From contig CM040439.1 in assembly GCA_022702705.1 (NCBI GenBank), positions 33,110,930 to 33,174,929 of the forward strand: DNA of 64,000 nucleotides, written 5' to 3'. The notes under the pieces were generated by a model, which was not told the origin of the DNA, did no database searches, and saw only the letters and a program-made list of their open reading frames with translations. This document shows, piece by piece, positions 48,485 through 62,187 of this stretch (positions are counted from its first letter, which is position 1; the number at the start of each line of letters is the position of its first letter). The stretch is from Papilionanthe hookeriana x Papilionanthe teres (lineage: Eukaryota > Streptophyta > Magnoliopsida > Asparagales > Orchidaceae). A program made the translations under genes and the position numbers.

Positions 48485-49193
48485 ATATGTTTGCAATTTA
48501 TGTTTATAGCAACGGCACCAATAACTTGATTCCGCTTTAATATATATATATTTAATGATTGAATGTTTAATGTGGATTCTACGCAAGTATACGTATCGTA
48601 TCAAGTAATACAGGGCTCTAGTGGAGTCCTGGTTATCGATCCCACAGGGGAGTTTTTAACAGAATTATTATCAGCTAAATTTAAAGGAATTACTTACTAA
48701 TATAGTAGACAGAAATTTAAAGTAACTAAAGCAAACTAAAGTAAACTAATGCTTGAAATAAAGTTGACTTAAATAATTCAGAAAAAGCATCCTTCTCCTT
48801 GTTTTTTAGAAAATTAAGTGAATGATGATTTTAAATAGAATTCTTAAATTGTATTGTGACAAATAGGAGCATTCCTATTCTTTACCCTTTGGTCCAGGTG
48901 CAAAGAACATTGACTAATTCTATGTTTGATTACTGAATCTACGGCTAGGCTGGGAGGATACTGGCTACCATTTTAGAGCTCCCACGTTCCCCTCACTTGA
49001 GGGCTAACATCTACACTTCAGCTCTCAAAAAATAGGACCAAATTGAATATTTTAGTCTGTCACACTAAAATGTCCAATTCTACATCCGATAATTAATATT
49101 TCCCTATTTATTTGCACCATCCTTCCAAGGTTTTTGACTTCCCTGAATATTGGATGTAATTTTTACTATAGTTGATAATTCAACATATTTTAA

Positions 49194-49198
49194 CTACT
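49194..49198. repeat. TSD (left) of N3
   Basis: CTACT, identical to 56,621-56,625. Confidence 0.93.
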
Positions 49199-52100
49199 TG
49201 TCGGCATATTTTTAGGTTGTGTTGTATTTTTGAAAAGGGGTCGCCTATAGAAATTGTCGGCAAATTTTAGATTTTAAATTAATTGATATATATATATATA
49301 TATATATAAAATTTAGAAAGTAGTATTTGATTTTGAAAATAATTTTGAGATATGAAATCAAACCGCTCTCACATCCCAAATAGTTTATATAAACGAGCAT
49401 CTCATCACAAACCGTGTATCTATCTCGAAGAATAGACACACTGCTTGATGATGGAGCTCGGTTAAATAAACTAGAAGATTTGTGACATCCGTTTGGTCTG
49501 CGAACCAATTTTATAAGCCGACAAATTCCCCTGCTTAATATAAATGGATTAAGTAGGGTTTATATTACCTGGGTTCTTAAAGTTCCCTATAAGGGCAAGC
49601 CCCTATAGTTAATTACATCTTAAATAACGGGAATCATCTAAGAAAACTCTCGATAATGATCAGTGGTTTTGCTCTCAAGAATTTCAAAGTTTAAGGTTTT
49701 CAAACAATTGGATTTTGGAAATTTTCAATAGGGAATGACTCAAAATTGGAACAAGTTACTTTTGAGGATCCAAAGGAAGAGAAGTAGGAGAAGCTGAGGA
49801 TCCAAGAAGAATCTTGGCAACTTCCCAAACTATCCTATTGTTTGGTCGGTTTTAAGAAAATCCTAATATTATTTGATATTTTAATCTTGCCAATTTTAAT
49901 TAATTTGGACTTATATTTGTATGATAAAATCATACAAATAGCCTCAAAGATGTGAGGGTTTGTGTCGTACCAAACGACTACCTCAGAGTCCTAAGACCGG
50001 TTAGGGCTTAATTTACATGACATGATCATGCAAATGCCTCACGAAGAGTTGAGGATTTATGTTGCACTAGGTAAACTACCTCGAAATCCTATGGCTTTGT
50101 TGTTTAAAACTAGGAAAGGTTTTGCTGAAGTAGACCCGAGTTTTGTTGATGACGATGGCCGTGCTGCCCACCATGCTCCGAGCTCCTTGTTGTTGCAGAG
50201 GTTTAGTTTTAGAAGTCATAAATCAGGAGATGAGAGAAGTGTTTTGGTTTAGAAATCTTAAAATTCAAGTCTTTTTAATATTTTAATTAAAACAAATCTT
50301 AAAGTTGATTATAACAGAACCGATTAAGATCCCACGGTTCCGTCATCCCGGCACCATTATTTTCATTGAATTCACTTAGTCCAGATGAATTTGCTAAACT
50401 CAACTGAATGAGTTCCACACTTTCATTTAGACCGTGGGAAATCCCGTTAGCAACACGTGGGTTACATCATCCGAGGTATTCCCGATCATTCAACGAGACG
50501 TTTTAATTTAGTTGCAATTATAGTTCTGTTGTTCTCTTTGTGATTAAATTTTGAGTTGCTTTATATTTTTGAAATGTTGTGGCGGTGATTTTTATCTTGT
50601 AATGACTTTTAATTTAATTTTGGTTTCAGTTCAGGGACTATCCTAAAGGTTTTGGTTTTCATGCAACAATTGTTTATCATGCAAGAAAAATAAAGTGCAT
50701 TTGCAATAAAGTAAATTGCAATAAAATAAAAGCGTACTTGGAGGGTCTTCCCGTCATCCCAAGCTGCACTTAAAACACATGTTAAGGCATTTAAATATTT
50801 CAACAAGTACCTAGATAAAGCTAAGGGAAAGGTTCTGGTTGTCTATCAAAGTTCTAATCCTATAGCTAGTCATCTCCTATGACGTCTAAGTTCTTGTATT
50901 TTGGTTTAAGGACGATTTTCTTCATCAAAGAACAATTAAGTTCAATTGTTCTTATAAACATCCTATCATATTGAGGAAGTGCTTAAGATGAGTCTTAAAC
51001 ATCTTTTCAATATTGCTAGGATTGTTCTAAGTCCAAATGGATTTTAATTAATCAAGTGAAGTAATCATCCGAGGTTTAATTAAATTTTGTTCTTTTGCTC
51101 AGTGAACTAGGATGTTTGAATATCCTATGAGTGAAGTGCCACTTCACCTAATGCTCCATCTAGGAGTTATGATAACAAGAGCTTTTAAGGGGAAATGATG
51201 TTTTAGTGATTTGTGTTTTAATTTAATTTTAATTAATGGATTTAAGTTTGGAATATTGTTCAAGTTATTTTAGATCTATTTCGAATTCTTTGTCTTAAGT
51301 GATGTTATATTTAATTTAATTTAATTTAATTTAATTTGGTTTAGTTCAATTTAATTTAATTTAATTTAATTTTAATTTAATTTGGTTTAATTTAATTTTA
51401 ATTTAATTTTATTTTTAATTTAGTTTTGATTTTTATTTTAATTTAATTTTTGATTTAATTTAATTTAATTTAATATGTTTTAATTTAATTTAATTTAATT
51501 TAATTTAATTTACTTTACTTTAATTTCAATTTAATTTAAATTTTAATCTAAATTTATTTTTTAATTTTAATTCAATATTTTATTTTTTATGTTTTAAAGA
51601 TGATTTAATTTAATTATTAAAGTATTAATTTAATTGAAATTTTGATTTAACTTAGTTTGAATATTTTAAATTTTAATTTAATTTAATGACTAAGTCTTTT
51701 AGTATTTTAAGTCTTAAATTTAGATTATAATTAGGAATTAAATATAATTGAAGTAATTAATTTAGGGATTTTTAAATTGAAGAATAAATATCTTCTTAAA
51801 TAATATTCCTATTTTAATAATTTCAATTTTTATTAATCTTCCAAATTCAATTAATTGATTAATTAAGGTTTATTCTTAAAATTGATTGATGGGTTTCTAC
51901 TCTTTAATTATTTAAATTTCAATCATCCAAATCAGATTAAGATCAACTATTTTACTCTTTCATTTTATTAAGCCTAAAATTTTAATTAGAGGTTGAAAGT
52001 TTTAATTACCATTTTGCCCTTCAAGCTTAATAATTCCATAACTCACTAAATTGAGCTTAAATGAATTTGAAATTTTTATGTAGCTTCACTCACATGTCAA

Positions 52101-55100
52101 TTAAGACATTAGAGGAGAAAATGTGATTTTTCTGTGTTTAATTTATTTATATAATTATTTTTTGTGGAAAATAGGGATTTTCAAGGAAAATTTAATAAGA
52201 TGACCAAGGAAAATTTTCTATCCTTAAGAAAATTATGGGGCACTCCTAATGACCAGAGAACCATTTGGACAAATTTTGGTGATTTTTTTAATTTTATTTT
52301 ATTTATTATAATTATTTTTTGTTTTGGAGTATTAATTAATTTAAAATAAAATAAAGGTTGAAAATTGAATTTTATATTTTTCAAAAATGTCTCTGATATC
52401 AGAGAAACTAGAAACCAATTTTCATAATTTTTTGATTTTTCTTTGATTTATTAGAATTATTTTAGTGAAAAGGTTGAAAAATACATTTTTTAATATTAAA
52501 AATTACATTAAACCTTCAAAATTCAATATCTTATCCTAGGGACTTAAGAAAAATATTTGGTTTGTTCCTAAGTGTTTAGAATTCAAAATATTGTATTTTG
52601 GTGATTTTTAATATTTTTGTGATTTTTATTATTTTTTAATTATTGAAATTATTAAAATATTGATTAAAATCAACTTTTTTAGAAAATTATAATTTTAATT
52701 TTTCTAAGTTTCTCTGATATCAGAGAAGCTCCAAAACCAATTTTGTGAATTTTTAAAAAGTATTTTGTGAGTTATAAATTTTTAAAGTTTGATTTCATTC
52801 GTGGGGCTTAATTAACCCATTTGGTGGGGCTAACCAAGTCTAATTGATCTCAAATTTTTATGTGGTGTTCTCTTATCCCTAGAGGACAATATAGAATTAT
52901 TTTTAAGTTAATTTGATGAGTGGTTAACCCTAATTAATTAAAGTTCAGTTTTGGGTGTTTAGGACAATTAGGGTTGTTCAAAGTGAATTAGCTCAAAAAT
53001 TATTTTTCCTAGGTCCCTCTAGTCATAAGAAACATCACCAAATTTTCCTAGAATTTATTTCTCAACATGCTAATTATTGGAATTAAAATACTCAAAACAG
53101 TAACATGAACTTGAAAAATCAATAACTTCTCATAGGGATGACATCTGGCCTTGGAAAATTCAGGGAATGTTTCTAAGTTCAGAGGTTTCAAAAGCCCTAT
53201 GGTCTCATGCCATGGTGAATTTCCTATATGCATGAAGAATTGAAATAGTGCAGAGAGTAAATAAATAATTAAAAATAAAATACTTAATGAAATTATTTGA
53301 TTTCTTTTCTACATTATTCTCCTCTGTTTACTGAGCAAGAGGGTATTTTTATTTTATTTTTAGGATTTTTCTACACAAAGTTATGAATTTTCAAAGTTCT
53401 GGTAATTAAATAAATAAGAAAAATCCTAATTTCCTACTTATCCACGCGGCGCTGACTCAACCTCGGCGTCTCCGAAAGGCCACGCGGCGTATTTTGATTC
53501 GGCGCCGCCATCCGACTCAGTGCTCCAGGGGCCCGCGGTCCATGTCCCAATACTTTGTCCGGCGCGATCCTAGCCGTCCACTCGATACACGCGCGATCCA
53601 ATGGTTCCCAGTCATCGTCTACGGCTGGTGTGAACCCGTGACCATTAACCTTCTAACCCTAATTTCTCACTCGATTCTCAACGGATTTTCGAGTTCTTAT
53701 GCTCTATGGATTCGTCTTGAAGAGACGAACACATCCATACGGTAAACATGTATTGAAATTGACCCAAACTAAATTGAGAATCTCTGGAAGCCCGGGAGGA
53801 AGAGTGAGTCTATACCTTTGCTCAAAGAAGTAAAGCTTCGATCTGAGAGTTGTGTCACGTTCGATTGGGTCCAAGCAAGCTCCAGATGAAGTCCCTTGGC
53901 CTGTTGAATTGTCTAGGTATGATTTCAACCAAGCCCGATGACAAAGCTTGGAGGCTGGAAGCAATGGCTGGCCTGGTGAGGGGGCTTTTAGGGGGAAACC
54001 TCTTCTCTTGGTCTGGGGAAGGTGTAGGACCAATCAATTTGGGGATTGGCTCACTGTGAAGAAGTGTCCTCGTTTTTATGCTGAAATTTGAACTCAAAAT
54101 TGAGCTCAGCTGGAGGGAATTGGGGCTGGAATCCAGTGGGAAGGAAATGCTCTATGTGTGGAGAGTGGTCTAGAATGATTTTGGCAGAGTTTCCTTAAGG
54201 TTTGATTCAGCACCTCCCATGGCCGAGAGGAGGTGGTGTTTAAATAGGAGAGGGCTGAGGGCCTCCCAGGGGGAGTTAGGGCTTGGGATCGACTGCTCTA
54301 TGCAAGAGAAGAACGACCATGGTGGCCACTGGACTTGGGGCAACTCAGCGAGGGGAATTTCAATGTTGGCTCACATGTGAGCTCTCGGGTGTGGTGTTTT
54401 CCGGCGATCCGGGTGGCTGGCCGAGCAAGCATGGGTCACCCTCGGGTTCGGGTGGGTCGGGGCTTGATGTCCGTGAAGTCGATCGGTGGCTGCCATGTGT
54501 AAAGGGTTTGAATCAAAGTGGAATGGGGTAAGGGTGTATTTTGGCTCAAATTGGTCAACCCATGATTTTGGGTTTGGTTCACGTCCCCAAGACCTGGTTT
54601 TGGGCTGGGTGAATTAGTTGGGTCAGCTGGTCTTAAGTTGAGAAGTCTCCATCCAAGAATATTTGGATTATATTTGGGTTAAGGGGAATCATAAGTAAGG
54701 TTAATGGCTTTTAGGAAGTGCTTAAAGGACCTCCTCCTTTTGCCCAATGTGGTAAGGTCACATGTAAACAACTCACATGGCTTGCATGTGGCTTAAGAAT
54801 GGCTTCATGGCTTGCCTATGGCTTAGGATAAAGCTTGGTCAATTTCATGGAAGTAGAATTTAGGAATTTTGGTATTTTGGTGGAGAATTTTCATGAAGCT
54901 TGATTTGGAATGGTTTAATGATGATTTTGAAACTTAGGGTTGATTTTGATTAAATGGATGATGTGGAGAAATGTCATGTGGGCTTTGGATTGAAAACTTG
55001 GGCTTTTGAAATGGTCTTGGGTGGGCTTTTAAAGTGGTTTAAGGAAGTGGGCCTTTAGGTTTGAAAATGGGCTTTTGAATAGAAAAATTTGCAATGGGCC

Positions 55101-56620
55101 ATGCCAAATAAATATTGAGCTTTGTCTAAGGATGTGTCATGATTGATTTGAAACAAGTTTGGAGTGATTTGGGTTTGAATTGGGTTGAATTTGGGTTGAA
55201 TTTGTGTTGATTTGGTAAATGGGCCAATGTAGGTCAAATTGGGCTAATTTGGGCCAATGTTGGGCTAGGGTTGAAATTGATGTAAAATTAATGTTGGGAA
55301 ATGTTTTTGGGAGTGTTTCAAAGAGGTTTCAACTTTGGTTGGGTTTTGGTTTTAGGATTTGGGCTTATTTGGGTTAGGTTTAGATTTAGGTCAAAATTGG
55401 GCTTTTTGGTTTTGGGTTGAATTTGAGTAGGGTTTGGGTTCACAATTTTGGAAAAATCGTGTTATTATTTTGTTTATGGGAATGTTAGGGAAGGTTTAGA
55501 AAAGGTTTGGGGTTAATTGGAGTTGAATTGGTTTGGTTTGGGCTAAGTTTGGGTCATGGGTCCAAATTGGGCCTTAAGCTCAAAAGTGAAATTGGACCCA
55601 AAAGTCAATCAAATTGAACTTGGATTTGGTCTAGATTGATATTATGGATATTGAATTGAAGATTAGAATTGAATTGGACAAAAATTGGGGTCAATTGGGT
55701 AGGTTTGGTTTGGCATTGGGTTCACCTGGGTTAAGAATGGGCTAAATTGGGGGTTTTGGTAAAAGTGGGGTAAATTGACAAAATTGGACCATGGTGTAGT
55801 TGGATAAAATGAAATTGGGAATATTTTGGATTTTCTGGAATTTTCTGGATTTTTGGGTCAAGAGGGGTATTTTGGGTATTTGGAGGGTATTGGGGGGTAC
55901 TTTTGGAATTTTTAGTATTTTTGGCTATGGATTATCAATTTGAGTGGAGGGAAATGTTTAGGAATGGTTTTGGGGAATTTGGGTAATTTAGGTGATTTTG
56001 CAAATTTTGGGTAGTTCCAAGGGCATTTGGTAGGTTTGGTGGGGCCGGGGCCCCGGGGCCAAAAATTGAAATTTTGGAAGAATGAAGATTGATCAAATTT
56101 GAGCAAAATGGAATCACTTTGGTTGAGCCATGAAATCATATTAAGCCTATATGAGCCATAAGAGGACTCATTTGAGGCATTCACTATGTTGTTTCTAACC
56201 CTCTTAGCCAGGGGCTTAGGGGTTAAGGTCCATCCATATGAATTACCTACATGAGTCAAGAAGTCAAGTTGGGTATGGGTGTGTTTTTAGGATTTGAATT
56301 GTGTGTGTGAGAGTGTAGAGTGTGAGTGTAGTGAGTGTGTAAGTCATCCCTCACCAGACCAAGCCACCCAGGGTGGTCCTAAGGCCAGAGAGTCCTATAG
56401 GGAACTCATCCTTTAAACCTTCACATTTGATTTCAACCCTCTAGGTGATTAGGGGTCTACAATCAAGCTTGTGAGGTTTGCAAGGAGGCAAGGAGTGGTT
56501 CAAACTTCTAAAGGGGTGGGTCCCAATTCTAGTCCTCTAAGATAGTCAAAGGAAAAGCCTAAGGCTAGATCCTAAGTGCTAAAGAGAGAAGAGAAGACCT
56601 CATCAAAAATGAGGTCAACA
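49199..56620 (-). mobile_element. N3: solo giant LTR (7,422 bp) nested in the E4 LTR
   Basis: Starts TGTCGGCA, ends GGTCAACA, perfect TSD CTACT. Same family as N1 and N2; the terminal hairpin is intact at 56,596-56,616. AT tract 51,305-51,560, GC-rich block about 53,440-54,540. It has few of the CA-to-CG differences seen in N2. Confidence 0.92.
51305..51560. repeat. (TTTAA)-type AT microsatellite in N3
   Basis: Shortest of the four tracts at this LTR position. Confidence 0.88.
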
Positions 56621-56625
56621 CTACT
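56621..56625. repeat. TSD (right) of N3
   Basis: CTACT, matching 49,194-49,198. Confidence 0.93.
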
Positions 56626-57014
56626 CAATTGGCCAGATTGAAAGTAAATTAAGTTTTAAGTAAAAACTATCACAATTTATTTTAATATATTAGGTACTTC
56701 TATTTAATTTCATCAATTCACATAATTTTCATAAACAAGGAGAAAGACTAAGAAAACTACTCAGAATGCATGGGAATAAAACAAAGCATGGATTTCATTA
56801 AAGTTAACAACAACAATAAACAAAGATACTTATCTTAATTTCCTCCCCAAGCAGACTCCTTGAAGTTCCTTTGACTTTTCCTTCTAGTACAACAAACTAA
56901 ATAACACTCAATTAAACTAATAAACTCACTAATGATAAACAAACACACTCAGACTCACTAAAATAGACACATTGAAGACTCAAGAGACACACTAAGACAC
57001 TAGAATTCGGCCTC

Positions 57015-57022
57015 TATTTATA
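57015..57022 (-). promoter_or_regulatory. TATA box of the E4 3' LTR
   Basis: TATAAATA in CTCTATAAATAGAGGCC on the minus strand, aligned with the boxes in L1 and L2. Confidence 0.75.
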
Positions 57023-57100
57023 GAGGTAGGCAAAGGTCCAAGGGGTGCTTAAACACCTCTTCAAAAAGTGTCCAGGTTCAAAGTATTTGCATTTTGAACT

Positions 57101-57278
57101 ATCTCACCGTCGGCGGGAAACGATCTCGCCGTCGGCGGGGCTTCTAGAAGGTCTTCAAACCGCGCGATCTCACTGTCGGCGGGCTCGGGCTCGCTGTCGG
57201 CTAGGTAGTTATAAATCCTTCAGAAATTCTCCTTAGTAATCTCGCCGTCGGCGGCCTCGATCTCGCCGTTGGCGACTT
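57101..57278. repeat. CTCGCCGTCGGCGAG-type palindrome cluster in the E4 U3
   Basis: Six degenerate copies of a 15-base palindrome with a one-base centre, 80-260 bp upstream of the TATA box. L1 and L2 have a different palindrome in the same interval. Confidence 0.85.
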
Positions 57279-57452
57279 AGTTCAATTTGCATGAATTTCT
57301 TCCTTTTTGATCCAAATTCGCTCCATTTCATGCTTTTTGCTTCCATCACTTATAAATCTTCATTCCTGCAGTAAAATAAAGAAAATACCTTTCTTTAAAG
57401 TGCAATTCATCAAAAATAGATATGAATTTCTTAAAGTATTTTTCTGTGATCA

Positions 57453-57467
57453 AAATCCCTCAAACTT
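57453..57467 (-). promoter_or_regulatory. E4 polypurine tract
   Basis: AAGTTTGAGGGATTT on the minus strand, directly before the LTR start. It would prime plus-strand DNA synthesis. Confidence 0.65.
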
Positions 57468-57645
57468 AATTATTACTTGTCCTCAAGTAATTTTAATACT
57501 AAATAAAAGTAATGATTTTTGTAATAGAATTTTTCAATTCAGATATACTATGAATTAAATTTAAATAATATTATAATAAAGTTGAATAGAAATATTTCTA
57601 AGTAATTAAATTAACTTTATAGATATAAGATTATCTAGTTATCAG

Positions 57646-60268
57646 GTTTAAGATTTCTAGTTTTCTATTTATTTCAGGAATGACTATATTTAAAAGAGTA
57701 AATTACTTAAGATATTTAGATGATAGGAAGTTCAAGAAAACACTATTTAGTAAAATACTAATCTATATATATAAGTTTAGAAATATAATTAAGTTCTACC
57801 TTTTAGGTTGAATCCATTGAAGCCAATTTTTGATAAGGCATCTCCTCAAGCTTCTCCTCACTTATATTTTTCTTTTTCTTTCTTTTTTTTTCTTTTCTTT
57901 TTTTTTTCTTTTTTTTTCTTTTTCAAGTGAGGATTACTGTATCTGGATAGCCTGTTAATAATTTTGAACTTCAATTTCTCTTCCTAAATTTTGAAACTTA
58001 AAATTATTTCCTTGCTTATATATATTTCATAGCATTTACTTCATTGAGTTTCTATTATTTCTTTTTCACTTAAATACTTAAGAATTTTCAATTTTTAGAA
58101 TATAATTTTCCTTACTTTAAATAGTTTACTATATTCTTATTCCTTTTAACCAAATATCTTATTCCATTAATTAATTGAATTTTTAGAAACATTTTATTTA
58201 ACTTTATATAATAATTAAATAAAGTAATTCATTTTTATTGAATTGAAAAACTACTTATAGAAAATCATTTAATACTAATTTTTGAAAATAGAAATTGAGA
58301 ACAATTTTAATAATTAAATTTGTATTTTTACCTTCCCCCAAACTTAAATTTTTCTATCTATACTATATAATGAAAAAGGGAAAGTATATAGTAAAATTCA
58401 TCATACCTTTGAGCTTTAGGTATTTCTTTTCTTTGAAATTTTTGCAGGCTTTTTTATTACTTACATAACCTGTGCTGTTAGTATTCTTCCACACATATAT
58501 AATATTAAAAAGAAAGTGCAGGGATGAAAATTTTTTAAAATAAGTATCAAACATAACAATTGAAAACTTAATCTATTACTACACATACAATCAACTAATC
58601 TACTTTAAAACATATTAAAACATCCTAAACAATGTTTAACATTCATAACTTATAAAAACTTTAAACTAACATCCTATAAAAAATTACAAACTAATTTAAC
58701 ACACATAAGAATTCTAATATCACAGCTCAAGCAAAAAAACAAACATACCAAGTCCATAATCCACAGAAAGTACTGAAATATTACACACAGAATAATAAAG
58801 TTTTCAAAACAACAAATTTAAACAAACTAAGTAAACTAAACAAAAGCTCTAATCTTCTGCATTAAAATCCCAAGCTATGTCATCTCCCTGAGCTCCAGGC
58901 TGAGAAGGCTGGTACTGTGAATAGCTTTAATTACTTAAGATTTCTAGTTTTCTATTTATTTCAGGAATGACTATATTTAAAAGAGTAAATTACTTAAGAT
59001 ATTTAGATGATAGGAAGTTCAAGAAAATACTATTTAGTAAAATACTAATATATATATATATATATATATATAAGTTTAGAAATATAATTAAGTTCTACCT
59101 TTTAGGTTGAATCCATTGAAGCCAATTTTTGATAAGGCATCTCCTCAAGCTTCTCCTCACTTATTTTTTCTTTTTCTTTTTTCCTTCTTCCTTTTTTTTT
59201 CTTTTTTTTTCTTTTTGGATTGATTTTTAATCCTTTTTCTTCTTTTTTCTTTTTCAAGTGAGGATTACTGTATCTGGATAGCCTGTTAATAATTTTGAAC
59301 TTCAATTTCTCTTCCTAAATTTGAAACTTAAAGTTATTTCCTTACTTATATATATTTCATAGCCTTTACTTCATTGAGTTTCTATCCTTTCTTTTTCACT
59401 TAAATACTTAAGAATTTTCAATTTTTAGAATATAGTTTTCCTTACTTTAAATAGTTTACTATATTCTTATTCCTTTTAACCAAATATCTTATTCCATTAA
59501 TTAATTGAATTACCAGAAACATTTTATTTAAATTTATATAATAATTAAATAAAGTAATTCATGTTTATTGAATTGAAAAACTACTATAAAAAATCATTTA
59601 ATAATAATTTTTTTGAAAATAGAAATTAAGAACAATTTTAATAATTAAATTTGTATTTTTACCTTCCCCCAAACTTAAATTTTTCTATCTATACTAAATA
59701 ATGAAAAGGGAAAGTATATAGAAAAATTCATCATACCTTTGAGCTTTAGGTATTTCTTTTCTTTGAAATTTTTGCAGGTTTTTTTTATTACTTACAAAAC
59801 CTGTACTGTTAGTATTCTTCCACACATATATAATATTTAAAAGAAAGTGCAGGGATGAAAATTTTTAAAATAAGTATCAAACATAACAATTGAAAACTTA
59901 ATCAATTACTACACATACAATCAACTAATCTACTTTAAAACATATTAAAACACCCTAAACAATGTTAACATTCATAACTTATAAAAACTTAAACTAAAAT
60001 CCTATATATATAAAAAATTGCAAACTAATTTAACACTCATAAGAAGTCTAATATCACAGCTCAAGCAAACAAACAAACATACCAAGTCCATAGTCCACAG
60101 AAAGTATTGAAATATTACACACATAATAATAAAGTTTCCAAAATAACAAATCTAAACAAATTAAATAAACTAAACAAAGGCTCTAATCTTCTGCATTAAA
60201 ATCCCAATCTATGTCATCTCCCTGATCTCCAGGCTGAGAAGACTGAGCAGGTTGGTACTGTGAATAGC
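57646..60268. repeat. Tandem duplication of about 1.3 kb in the E4 3' region
   Basis: Copy 1 is about 57,646-58,925 and copy 2 about 58,934-60,268, highly similar with small gaps. Each includes the last codons of ORF-b, a long T/C tract (57,868-57,926 and 59,160-59,255), and an internal AAGTTTGGGGGAAGG sequence on the minus strand (about 58,335-58,350 and 59,663-59,680). Copy 2 alone has an AT microsatellite expansion at 59,049-59,072. Confidence 0.9.
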
Positions 60269-61368
60269 GGGGGCACTCAGGAAAGACAACATCTAAATCA
60301 CCACTCCTATAGCGACGTTCAGCTTCGTAGTAGGAAAATTCATATTTTGAATGACGCTGGAGATATTCACTATCGTAATCATGTCTTCTTTCCAATCCAT
60401 CAATTCTGTGATCCAGATGATCAAATCTTCTCTCCATAGTCTCTCCAAACTGCTCAAAACTTCTTCTACTTAAGGTTAACTCATTCATCAGATCTTGAAG
60501 GGTAGGGGTGGTGGGCTGAGGACGATCATAACTGGTAGAGGGGATATCTCTACTTGATGAAGGCATGTAACTCCTCGTTCCCGATCTCCATCCCTCATGG
60601 GATTCATAAGTCTTAATATTGGTGGGAGTGATAGGTTTCATGGGCTCTATTCATTCCTCATCTTCTCCGGCCTCAACTCCGGAGAGTTGGCGAGTGCAAA
60701 AATCAAACCGAGGATGTCGCAATCCTCCTCCACTCTCACTTCGAGCAGTGGCTAAGATATTTCTATAAATAAGGTTACCTATGTTGATGCTCCTATTGTT
60801 CTGAATGCAGAAGTTTAGAATTGCTCTATCTCTTGTTACCTCACTATCATGATAAGTGGGTAACAATGTAGAGCAAATAAAATAATGTCAGGCTTTAAAG
60901 ATTGCATTTAACATAGAAAGAGGGAAATTTACCCTATCTCGCTGCTTAATCTTCCAAACTCCTTTCCCGTCAGTGAGAAAGTCTATAACTTCTTCCAGAG
61001 GTCCTTCAGCAGTACCGAAAGTATCATACTAGCTAGTATGCAGATCACGAACTTCATAGAATAAGTTTATTCTTGCGGTAGTCGAATTCAACCATAAATC
61101 CCCGTACCTTTACCGGTGCATCCTCGATTGCGTCAAATTTGCATAGAATTCTTTTACTACTTCCACGATATGCTCTATATGAAACATAACAGAAGTTTTC
61201 CCATCCTCGTTCCTTTATAACTCGCAGCACTTCTCCTCCTGGATTCTTGAAAACTCTATCCGTAATGCACTTCCTTCCTTGAATATTTTCAAAATATCGA
61301 TTTTGCGCTCGTGCATTGATGAATCGGTCAGTGTCGTAATCCACTCTTCGTTTTTGTCGAGGAGCCAT
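60183..61368 (-). pseudogene. E4 ORF-b: plant transposon-protein-like post-pol ORF
   Basis: From the ATG at 61,368, open to 61,054; then one frame change and in-frame stops (near 61,030 and 60,890, the latter replacing a Trp) to 60,866-60,651, then 60,641-60,183. The N-terminal half (RVIKERGWENFCYVSYRAY, HYFICSTLLPTYHDSEVTRD, ILNFCIQNNRSINIGNLIYR) resembles the family usually labelled 'putative plant transposon protein'. The C-terminal part has a coiled-coil-like MERRFDHLDHRIDGLERR and an acidic tail. No catalytic motif or membrane segment is apparent. Function unknown. Confidence 0.75.
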
Positions 61369-62187
61369 TCGTTCGATCTATAAAAATCACAAAAAATTCT
61401 AACTAAACTTCCAAATATTAATAAGATGGCTTCCTACAACATCTAAAATCGATTTAAATCAATCTCCATGGATTTCTTCCAAGTAATTTCTCCACATTTC
61501 GAATTTTTCGAAAATTTCCCAATGTAGAAGAAATCCATGGTGAAAATAAAAAATTTTTGCATAGGAGTGAAGCTCTTATCGAGAGAAGATGAAATCCGGT
61601 GTCAAAAAGTCTTGAAATCACTTCAAATCCAAGATCTCTCAAGCCCTAGGTCGGTTTTTTCGAAAATTTGAGGAAACGGATGATGAATTGTGTCAGTTGA
61701 CCGGTCAAATATAGGTCTTTTGGCGATCTCGCTGTCGGCGAAATTTTTCTCACCGTCGGCGAGCTAATTAATTTGATAAGGCAAAAGGTTTCGGGAAAAA
61801 TCCGCCGTCGGTGAAATCGGTCTCGCTGTCAGCGGGTTTTCTCGTTGTCGGCGAGATAATTCTCGCCGTTGGTGAGATCCCAAAATTTTTAAAATTTTGA
61901 AATTCATCAATCATTTTTAACCTCGATTTGCCTTTAATCAATCTTCCGATCACTTAATTTAATAATAGTATAAAGATTAGATACTTAAACTCACAAAAAG
62001 TTCACACAACACAAACAATATAACTTTATATATGAAATCCATGAGACTTACAAATTTCACACTAACAACTTAACACATACTTAACTTAAATGTTCAAATC
62101 CATAATACTCAGCATCGTCAACCACACCACAACACTCTAAATGCTGAGACATAACAATTACATAAAATCTCATCAATTCTGAGATGA
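61369..62187 (-). other. Spacer between E4 ORF-a and ORF-b
   Basis: No gene. It contains a palindrome cluster at 61,724-61,880. Confidence 0.6.
61724..61880. repeat. Palindrome cluster upstream of ORF-b
   Basis: Six degenerate TCTCGCCGTCGGCGAGA copies, the same motif as in the E4 U3. Confidence 0.85.

Larger units (their letters stand above)
48490..57452 (-). mobile_element. E4 3' LTR (about 1.54 kb), split by N3
   Basis: Sense minus: starts TGATCACAG (57,452) behind a polypurine tract and ends at about 48,490 with TTGCAAACA next to E3 gag. Landmarks: GC palindromes 57,101-57,278, TATA box 57,015-57,022, the AAGTATACGTATCG block (48,586-48,605) and GTGCCGTTGC near the end. N3 sits between 49,198 and 56,621. 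The 5' LTR is outside the window, so the TSD (left flank TAATA) cannot be checked. Confidence 0.82.

Noticed and set aside
57860..57926. T/C tract as a functional polypyrimidine signal
   Set aside because: Long impure microsatellite, duplicated at 59,160-59,255; nothing links it to a gene.
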